Assembly: GCA_041671005.1 (NCBI GenBank)
Contig: JBAZCJ010000015.1
Location: forward strand, 1 to 19,324
Length of the DNA stretch: 19,324 nt
Reading direction: 5' to 3'
Origin: JACRPI01 sp041671005
GTDB lineage: Archaea; Nanobdellota; Nanobdellia; Woesearchaeales; DSVV01
Part shown: in pieces, positions 15,201 to 19,324 of the stretch
Layout of the letters: the number at the start of each line of letters is the position of its first letter
Position numbering within the stretch: position 1 is the stretch's first letter
Notes under the pieces: generated by a model
Seen by the model: the letters and a program-made list of their open reading frames with translations, nothing else
Told to the model about the DNA's origin: nothing
Databases searched by the model: none
Program-made: the position numbers and the translations under genes

Positions 15201-15210
15201 TATTTAAATG
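15201..15210 (-). promoter_or_regulatory. TATA box of the GNAT gene
   Basis: CATTTAAATA on the minus strand is centred about 27 bases before the ATG at 15178. Its position supports the short start and a leaderless transcript. Confidence 0.65.
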
Positions 15211-15257
15211 TAACCAGCTTTTTCTTAGCTCCAATCCCATTCAAACTCATCAAAACC

Positions 15258-15266
15258 TATATATAA
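15258..15266 (+). promoter_or_regulatory. TATA box of the membrane winged-helix regulator
   Basis: TATATATAA is centred 26 bases before the ATG at 15288. No ribosome binding site is visible between them, so the mRNA is probably leaderless. Confidence 0.65.
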
Positions 15267-15287
15267 CTCCAATCACATCTAACAGTC

Positions 15288-15935
15288 ATGGCAGAAAATT
15301 CATTTGTACTCATCAGCTTAAAAGATGATAAAGCAAAAAAATTAGGAGAACTTTTAGGCAATCCAACTGCAAAACGAATTCTAGAACTTTTGGCAAAAAA
15401 AGAATATACAGCAACAGATATTGCAAAAGAGCTTAGTCTTCCGTTGTCCACAATTCATTATAACCTTACTAATTTAGAAGATGGAAAGCTTGTCAAAGCA
15501 GATGAGTTTCATTATTCTGTTAAAGGAAAAGAGATTAAACATTATACATTAACAAATAAAATGGTCATAATTACACCAGAACCTGCATCAGAATCAATAA
15601 TTGCAAAATTGAAAAAAATTCTTCCAGTTGCAATAGTCGCAGCATCTGTAACAACAGCAGTGCAGTGGTATTGGAATACATCATCAGTAATTTCAGAAAC
15701 AGTTACTGAACAAGCGATGTTAACGACAATGCCAATGCGAGAAGTGGCAGTAGAAAAAGTAGTAGATTATAATATGGCAATTGCACAGGATTCAATAGCT
15801 TTTCAATCTGCATCCTCTGTTGCTGAGTCAGCATCATCAGCAAATCTCATATGGCTTTTTGCAATTATAATAATGGCAATAATTCTTAGTTATTTAGGAA
15901 TAACCTTGTTTATGGATTATTGGAACAGAAAATAA
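15288..15935 (+). CDS. Membrane-anchored winged-helix (ArsR-like) transcriptional regulator
   Basis: A 215-residue protein. Residues about 18-90 are a winged helix-turn-helix of ArsR-like type: LLGNPTAKRILELLAKKEYTATDIAKELSLPLSTIHYNLTNLEDGKLV, with the recognition helix around LPLSTIHYNLTNL, and a wing ending in KHYTLT. Two hydrophobic segments follow: about 109-128 (KKILPVAIVAASVTTAVQWY) and about 187-209 (LIWLFAIIIMAIILSYLGITLF). Between them is a Ser/Ala/Met-rich segment of about 60 residues that would lie outside the cell. This places the DNA-binding domain at the inner membrane face, where it could respond to a surface signal. Such membrane-bound wHTH proteins recur in archaea; the ligand and targets are unknown. 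Its stop overlaps the TATA region of the next gene. Confidence 0.82.
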   Translation: MAENSFVLISLKDDKAKKLGELLGNPTAKRILELLAKKEYTATDIAKELSLPLSTIHYNLTNLEDGKLVKADEFHYSVKGKEIKHYTLTNKMVIITPEPASESIIAKLKKILPVAIVAASVTTAVQWYWNTSSVISETVTEQAMLTTMPMREVAVEKVVDYNMAIAQDSIAFQSASSVAESASSANLIWLFAIIIMAIILSYLGITLFMDYWNRK

Positions 15936-15941
15936 TATAAG
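15934..15941 (+). promoter_or_regulatory. TATA box of the small protein-fap7 unit
   Basis: AATATAAG is centred about 26 bases before the ATG at 15964 and overlaps the stop codon of the preceding gene. Confidence 0.5.
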
Positions 15942-15963
15942 CTTCGCTTCTTTTTTAGGCACT

Positions 15964-16467
15964 ATGTTTGTTCGTATTAAAAAAATCAAAGGTAATAGCT
16001 ACGCATATCTTGTCGAAAATAGCTGGAATGATAAGAAAGCGCGTCAAAAAGTAAAGCAATACCTTGGTAGAGTGCATGAAGTAGAAAAAGTAAAAGATGT
16101 TCCGTTTGAAGAATTTTCTAAATTGACACAGGAGTATAAATCAATAGTAAGTGCGTTAATGGAATGGTCGCTTTTTCAGTATGGTTTTACTAAAGATCCT
16201 CTGATACAAAAAAAATGGATTTATGATAATGGAAAAATAGTTGGTGATCCTGAGACATTTAAAATAACAAGTGGTAAAAATAATGTAACACTTAAAATTA
16301 ACGAAGGATATATGAATGAATATACATTAAAGGAAATTTTGAATATAGATATAACGAAGCAAGAACAGCATGTTGCAGGAACAAAGTTAGCAAAAGTATT
16401 TGTCAATGCAGGAATTTCAATCCCGCATGATGTATTTATTGAACTATTTCAAAGGGTGTACATATGA
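15964..16467 (+). CDS. Conserved archaeal protein of unknown function, coupled to fap7
   Basis: A 167-residue soluble protein. The N-terminus, MFVRIKKIKGNSYAYLVENSWNDKKARQKVKQYLGRV, is a strand-rich segment similar to the start of IS1634-type transposases and to small archaeal proteins that carry this module alone. The rest has no DDE residues and is probably mixed alpha/beta. Residues 100-140 have alternating strands (FKITSGKNNVTLKINEGYMNEYTLKEIL), and the C-terminal helix ends in VFIELFQRVYI. The stop overlaps the ATG of the kinase by 4 bases (ATGA), so both proteins are probably made from one mRNA and may work together. The neighbour is a ribosome-assembly factor, so an RNA or ribosome role is a guess. 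I do not recognise a named family. Confidence 0.65.
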   Translation: MFVRIKKIKGNSYAYLVENSWNDKKARQKVKQYLGRVHEVEKVKDVPFEEFSKLTQEYKSIVSALMEWSLFQYGFTKDPLIQKKWIYDNGKIVGDPETFKITSGKNNVTLKINEGYMNEYTLKEILNIDITKQEQHVAGTKLAKVFVNAGISIPHDVFIELFQRVYI

Positions 16468-16907
16468 AAATAATGATTATAACTGGAACTCCAGGAACAG
16501 GAAAAACAACAGTCGCAAAGAAGCTTGCAAAAAAATATAATGCAGAATACATCGATGTCAATAAAGTTATTAAAGAAAATAAGTTAAGAGAAAGCTATGA
16601 TAAAAAAAGAAAATCCTATGTTATTGATATTAAGAAGCTTAACATAGTTCTTATTAAACTAATCACAAATGCAAAAAAGCATAAACTATCTTTGATTATT
16701 GATTCACATCTTTCACATTATCTTCCTTCAAAATATGTAGATTGTTGTTATGTGACAAAGACTACTTTAAAAAAGCTTAAAAAAAGACTACAAAATAGGA
16801 AGTATTCTAAAAAAAAAATAGATGAAAATATGCAGTGTGAAATATTTGATATTTGTTTTATGGAGGCGCAAGAAGCAGGTCATACAGTTAAAGTAATTAC
16901 AACATAA
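16464..16907 (+). CDS. Adenylate kinase AK6/Fap7-type ribosome assembly NTPase
   Basis: A 147-residue P-loop NTPase. Walker A is GTPGTGKT (8-15); DSHLSHYLP is the DxH-type Walker B region of the AK6/Fap7 (hCINAP) family. KKLKKRLQNRKYSKKKIDENMQCEIFDIC supplies the short lid and the conserved Asn-x-Gln-x-Glu helix. Fap7 binds ribosomal protein uS11 in archaea and eukaryotes and uses ATP in late small-subunit maturation; it also has weak adenylate kinase activity. The length is a little shorter than the usual 170-180, with a compact lid. It is translationally coupled to the upstream small protein. A generic nucleoside monophosphate kinase is the alternative. Confidence 0.82.
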   Translation: MKIMIITGTPGTGKTTVAKKLAKKYNAEYIDVNKVIKENKLRESYDKKRKSYVIDIKKLNIVLIKLITNAKKHKLSLIIDSHLSHYLPSKYVDCCYVTKTTLKKLKKRLQNRKYSKKKIDENMQCEIFDICFMEAQEAGHTVKVITT

Positions 16908-16922
16908 CCTGAATGCGCAAAC

Positions 16923-16931
16923 ATTTATATA
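16923..16931 (+). promoter_or_regulatory. TATA box of the coiled-coil winged-helix gene
   Basis: ATTTATATA is centred about 29 bases before the ATG at 16957 and only 20 before an in-frame GTG at 16948. This favours the ATG as start. Confidence 0.6.
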
Positions 16932-16956
16932 TTTCGAACTCTTTAAAGTGCATGGG

Positions 16957-17898
16957 ATGGGAATATTTGATATTTTTCAAAAAAAGAATGTAGCTGAAAA
17001 ACGTCTTTCTACGATGCATTCTCATGTGAGTGAAGCATTTTCAACATTATATAATCAAGTTTCTGTACTGCATTCAACTATTGAACAGCAAAAAGAGTGG
17101 TTGAAGTATTTACATGAAAATCATTTGACTTTGAATAATAAACATGAAGATCATCAAGAATTGACAAAAGCAGAAGTGACGCGTCTGAATAGTTGGATTG
17201 CATATTTGAATAAATCAGTTCAAAAACAAGAAAACCAATTGTCAGATATGCACAAAGCAATACAAGATGCAATTAAAAGTCATGATACGCATTTGAATCA
17301 ACTGTATGAAGCTGTGCAAAAGGTGCAGAAAAAACCAACAGAAAAAATTATAGAAACAAAAGTAATTACAAAAGAACCAGATTATGATACAATTACCCAA
17401 GCAGTAATGCAAAATCTCACTTTTGATGTTAATCATATAAAAACGAGTGTTAAACAGGAGATTTATGCTTCTTTAAAAGAATCTATGGAAGAGCAGCATG
17501 TAAAAAATACAGAAAAAGTCCAAGAAATGTTTAATACGTTGAAAATTGAAAAATCTGTACCTGTTATTCAGCAGCCAATGTTGTCAGTTCAACCAATGCA
17601 GTCTATACAAATGGCTAATTCGCAGCAACTACGACCTATGCAAGATGTTGAATGGACTTCTCAATTGACAAATCCTGAACAAAAATTATTGAATCTTATG
17701 ATTTCTGAGGCTGATCCGTTAACCTACACAAAAATAAGTCAGTTAACAGGCCATAGCATTAATACTGTTCGTGTTACAATGAATACATTGAAAAAAAAGG
17801 GATTTGTGGAAGAATCAACATTGCCTTCAGGAGTAAAACTTTTCTCTGTAAATAATCAAGAAAAAATAAAAAAATTGTATAATGTGCAAGTTCTTTAA
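16957..17898 (+). CDS. Coiled-coil protein with C-terminal winged-helix DNA-binding domain
   Basis: A 313-residue protein of unknown role. It opens with MGIFDIFQKKN, a form common in small archaeal coiled-coil proteins. Residues about 12-120 and 140-190 are long heptad-like helices with His, Gln and Lys at surface positions. Two related segments, EWLKYLHENHL and SWIAYLNKSV, share a Trp-x-x-Tyr-Leu pattern. A Gln/Met/Pro-rich linker (about 190-230) follows. The end (235-300) is a winged helix: PEQKLLNLMISEADPLTYTKISQLTGHSINTVRVTMNTLKKKGFVEE, then a wing GVKLFSV. Such a layout suggests a dimer or higher oligomer binding spaced DNA sites. Palindromic repeats begin almost at its stop codon and are possible targets. 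The frame could start at GTG 16948; the ATG fits the TATA box better. Confidence 0.75.
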   Translation: MGIFDIFQKKNVAEKRLSTMHSHVSEAFSTLYNQVSVLHSTIEQQKEWLKYLHENHLTLNNKHEDHQELTKAEVTRLNSWIAYLNKSVQKQENQLSDMHKAIQDAIKSHDTHLNQLYEAVQKVQKKPTEKIIETKVITKEPDYDTITQAVMQNLTFDVNHIKTSVKQEIYASLKESMEEQHVKNTEKVQEMFNTLKIEKSVPVIQQPMLSVQPMQSIQMANSQQLRPMQDVEWTSQLTNPEQKLLNLMISEADPLTYTKISQLTGHSINTVRVTMNTLKKKGFVEESTLPSGVKLFSVNNQEKIKKLYNVQVL

Positions 17899-17907
17899 GT
17901 CATTGCC

Positions 17908-18007
17908 AATGTTTGCAATGTTTATAATGTTACCAATGTTTGCAATGCAATGAGTATAATGCATTATAATGCCCATTGCAATGCAACAATGCCCATTGTA
18001 ATGCCTA
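17908..18007. repeat. Repeat cluster A: 9-base tandem units followed by CATTRYAATG palindromes
   Basis: AATG recurs exactly every 9 bases at 17908, 17917, 17926, 17935 and 17944 (units AATGTTTGC, AATGTTTAT, AATGTTACC, AATGTTTGC). Next come palindromes at 17962 (CATTATAATG), 17974 (CATTGCAATG) and 17994 (CATTGTAATG, one mismatch from perfect symmetry). The cluster ends with CCATTGTAATGCCTAAA. Confidence 0.85.
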
Positions 18008-18156
18008 AAATCAGTCTATGGTCTATTTTTATGTTTTTTTTGCTCTTTTTATTAGACGTATTCTCACTTTACTTTTTCTTTTACACTTTTTTATGAAAAA
18101 TAATGGCTTTAAAATATTTATTTTACTATTTTTCTCGAAAAATAAACTAAAATAAT

Positions 18157-18234
18157 CATTACAATGCATTGCGAACATTATAATGTCCATTGCAATGCAT
18201 TGCAATGTTTATAATGGCCATTGCAATGCCTAAA
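18157..18234. repeat. Repeat cluster B: five CATTRYAATG palindromes
   Basis: Sites begin at 18157 (CATTACAATG), 18176 (CATTATAATG), 18188, 18198 and 18219 (all CATTGCAATG), spaced 19, 12, 10 and 21 bases. The cluster ends with CCATTGCAATGCCTAAA, nearly the same terminal word as cluster A. It shares the 17-mer TTGCAATGTTTATAATG with cluster A (18200-18216 and 17913-17929). Confidence 0.85.
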
Positions 18235-18268
18235 CTGCCGTTTCAATACCTGTTAAATTTTAAAAAAA

Positions 18269-18278
18269 CATTTATTGT
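18269..18278 (+). promoter_or_regulatory. TATA-like element of the Nudix gene
   Basis: ACATTTATTG is centred about 27 bases before the ATG at 18300 and supports that start over the TTG at 18279, which directly abuts it. Confidence 0.5.
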
Positions 18279-18299
18279 TTGAAAAAAAACTTTTTTATA

Positions 18300-18800
18300 A
18301 TGAGTAGTTCTGAAAAAAATGAAAGACATTGTACGGGAATTTTTATTTACAAATTTAATGAATTAAAAAAAGAATATGAAGTTGCATTAGTGCAATCGGA
18401 AAAATTTAGGCACCATTCAACAGGTGAGCTTTTATGGACAATTCCTGGTGGAAGAATAGAACCTGAAGATGTAGGAGATACTTTAGAAAAAAGAATTATT
18501 GCGTGTGCTATGCGTGAAGGGAGAGAGGAATTACGAAGTGAAATTCAAGATGTAAGATATTATCCTGAGTTAAATAAGAAAAGAAAAGGAGCAGAGATAG
18601 GGTATAAAGATCCAGAAATGCAATTTTATTTTTATGAATGTGTTGGGAAAGCAGTATCAGATGAATTAAAACCAGGAGATGATGTTATACGTATTTGTTG
18701 GTATTCTTTAAGTCAAATCCAATTATTAAACATGGCGGAAGATGTAAAGGGTTTACTTCAAGAAATATTAACCCACACAGAAAAATACTTTATGAAGTGA
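18300..18800 (+). CDS. Nudix hydrolase with an extended Nudix box
   Basis: A 166-residue Nudix-fold protein. CTGIFIYKF and YEVALVQSEKFRHH form the first strands, and LLWTIPGGRIEPED leads into the Nudix box. The core RExxEE is present (Arg72-Glu73-Gly-Arg-Glu76-Glu77) and binds the metal. Between the GG and RExxEE there are several more residues than in the canonical GX5EX7REUXEEXGU box (VGDTLEKRIIACAM), and the final glycine is replaced. The fold continues with PEMQFYFYECVG and a C-terminal helix (MAEDVKGLLQEILTHTEKY). Nudix enzymes cleave nucleoside diphosphate derivatives; the substrate here is unknown. The start at ATG 18300 is preferred over an upstream TTG on the basis of the TATA-like site. 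Confidence 0.8.
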   Translation: MSSSEKNERHCTGIFIYKFNELKKEYEVALVQSEKFRHHSTGELLWTIPGGRIEPEDVGDTLEKRIIACAMREGREELRSEIQDVRYYPELNKKRKGAEIGYKDPEMQFYFYECVGKAVSDELKPGDDVIRICWYSLSQIQLLNMAEDVKGLLQEILTHTEKYFMK

Positions 18801-19046
18801 GAGTTTAATTTTTTAAATCATATTTTTCTTTAAAATTAAGCTTATTTAACCATTCTTTTTAATAAATTTAACCAATTTACTTTATAATTTTAAAAATAGC
18901 TGTAAATTGGCTGTTTTCAATTTCTGTTGTTACACTTTTTTTATGAGTTACTAGAAATTAAACTAATTTTTCTCATTATATTTAATTTATAATCTCTTAA
19001 AAAAAGGTTTGTACAATCAATAAATTTTATACATTTTTTCAGTATA

Positions 19047-19058
19047 AATTTATATATA
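19047..19058 (+). promoter_or_regulatory. TATA box of glmM
   Basis: AATTTATATATA is centred about 26 bases before the ATG at 19079. It lies at the end of a 278-base AT-rich intergenic stretch (18801-19078) in which no gene, tRNA or clear repeat was found. Confidence 0.65.
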
Positions 19059-19078
19059 ACTGGGCGTTCACACTATTG

Positions 19079-19324
19079 ATGCGAAAGATCTTTGGAACAG
19101 ACGGGATTAGAAATACAGTTAATCAAGATCCTATGACTCCTTCTTTGATGTTGCGTGTTGGTCAAGCAGCAGCATGTATACTCACAAGACAAAATCATAA
19201 ACGTCATAAAGTAATTATTGCAAAAGACACACGAATAAGCGGTTATATTTTTGAATATGCGTTAACTTCAGGATTATGTTCTATGGGAATTGATGTGTAT
19301 CAAGTAGGTCCAATGCCGACTCCT
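19079..19324 (+). CDS. glmM: Phosphoglucosamine mutase, N-terminal part (3' truncated by window)
   Basis: The first 82 residues of an alpha-D-phosphohexomutase run off the window end. MRKIFGTDGIRNTVNQDPMTP, LMLRVGQAAACILTR, KVIIAKDTRISGYIFEYALTSGLCSMGIDVYQVGPMPTP match the N-terminal domain of bacterial-type GlmM almost motif by motif (FGTDGIRG, PMTP, DTRxSGxxxE, GPxPTP). The phosphoserine motif (ASHNP) lies beyond the window. GlmM converts glucosamine-6-phosphate to glucosamine-1-phosphate on the way to UDP-GlcNAc, a precursor for the glycans that the operon at 2207-8435 would handle. The second glycine of FGTDGIRG is Asn here. Wider phosphoglucomutase/phosphomannomutase activity is the alternative. 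Confidence 0.82.
   Translation, partial: MRKIFGTDGIRNTVNQDPMTPSLMLRVGQAAACILTRQNHKRHKVIIAKDTRISGYIFEYALTSGLCSMGIDVYQVGPMPTP

Larger units (their letters stand above)
17899..18278. other. 380-base noncoding region with palindrome clusters and AT-rich core
   Basis: No gene is supported here. The left part (17907-18010) and the right part (18157-18240) hold repeated AATG/CATT words forming the palindrome CATTRYAATG. The middle (18011-18156) is strongly AT-rich, T-biased on this strand, and carries two perfect inverted repeats: TAAAATA/TATTTTA (18110-18125) and TATTTTTC/GAAAAATA (18127-18144). The layout of repeated sites around an AT-rich core resembles a replication origin or partition site, and could also be a large operator. 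No tRNA or structured RNA is recognised. Confidence 0.7.

Noticed and set aside
15964..16467. IS element transposase
   Set aside because: Only the first 40 residues resemble a transposase; there is no DDE triad, no terminal inverted repeats, and the gene is coupled to fap7.
17908..18234. CRISPR array
   Set aside because: Repeat units are 9-17 bases, irregularly spaced, without uniform spacers, and no cas gene is present.
18801..19078. RNA gene in the intergenic stretch before glmM
   Set aside because: It is AT-rich throughout with no cloverleaf or stable stem; only the TATA box at its end is supported.

Overview
The window reads as an AT-rich (very roughly 30% GC by eye) archaeal chromosome segment. 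Archaeal markers are RadB, an archaeal/eukaryal-type ribosomal protein S2, a small TRAM-domain protein, an Fap7/AK6-type adenylate kinase and trimeric dUTPase. Most genes also have a TATA box centred about 26-30 bases before the start codon with almost no leader. Gene content and style (short proteins, DPANN-like membrane glycosyltransferases) suggest a DPANN archaeon such as a Woesearchaeota relative; that placement is inference. A run of ten N at 10722-10731 marks a scaffold join.

Layout: (1) 1-1473: 3' end of a probable methyltransferase, then a histidine phosphatase and an RBBP9-like hydrolase overlapping by 4 bases. (2) 1548-8435: a surface-glycosylation block. A soluble polyprenyl-phosphate-type GT2 faces a five-gene minus-strand operon, transcribed from a TATA box near 8461: two STT3-like GT-C membrane proteins, a processive membrane GT2, a membrane-anchored thioredoxin-like protein and a PMT/ArnT-like GT-C. 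The GT2 could charge the lipid carrier, the GT-C enzymes use it, and the thioredoxin-like protein recalls eukaryotic Ost3/Ost6. (3) 8571-10605: radB, then rpsB and a TRAM protein on the minus strand, with a structured rpsB leader. (4) 10787-13262: a PepSY-like protein overlapping dut, then tmk and tatD diverging from one near-symmetric TATA element. (5) 13263-14759: a frameshifted homocysteine S-methyltransferase gene lying between intact tatD and a second, damaged copy of the tatD 3' end, as if something entered at the tatD terminus. (6) 14741-16907: GNAT, a membrane-anchored winged-helix regulator, a conserved small protein translationally coupled to fap7. (7) 16957-18300: a coiled-coil winged-helix protein followed by a 380-base noncoding region with two clusters of the palindrome CATTRYAATG around a very AT-rich core. 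This is the strongest candidate for something undescribed (origin, partition site or operator array). (8) 18300-end: a Nudix hydrolase and the 5' part of a bacterial-style glmM, which would supply amino-sugar precursor for glycosylation.

All family calls are by eye from motifs; no searches were run. Several start codons were moved from the longest open frame on the basis of TATA or Shine-Dalgarno position, as stated in each entry.
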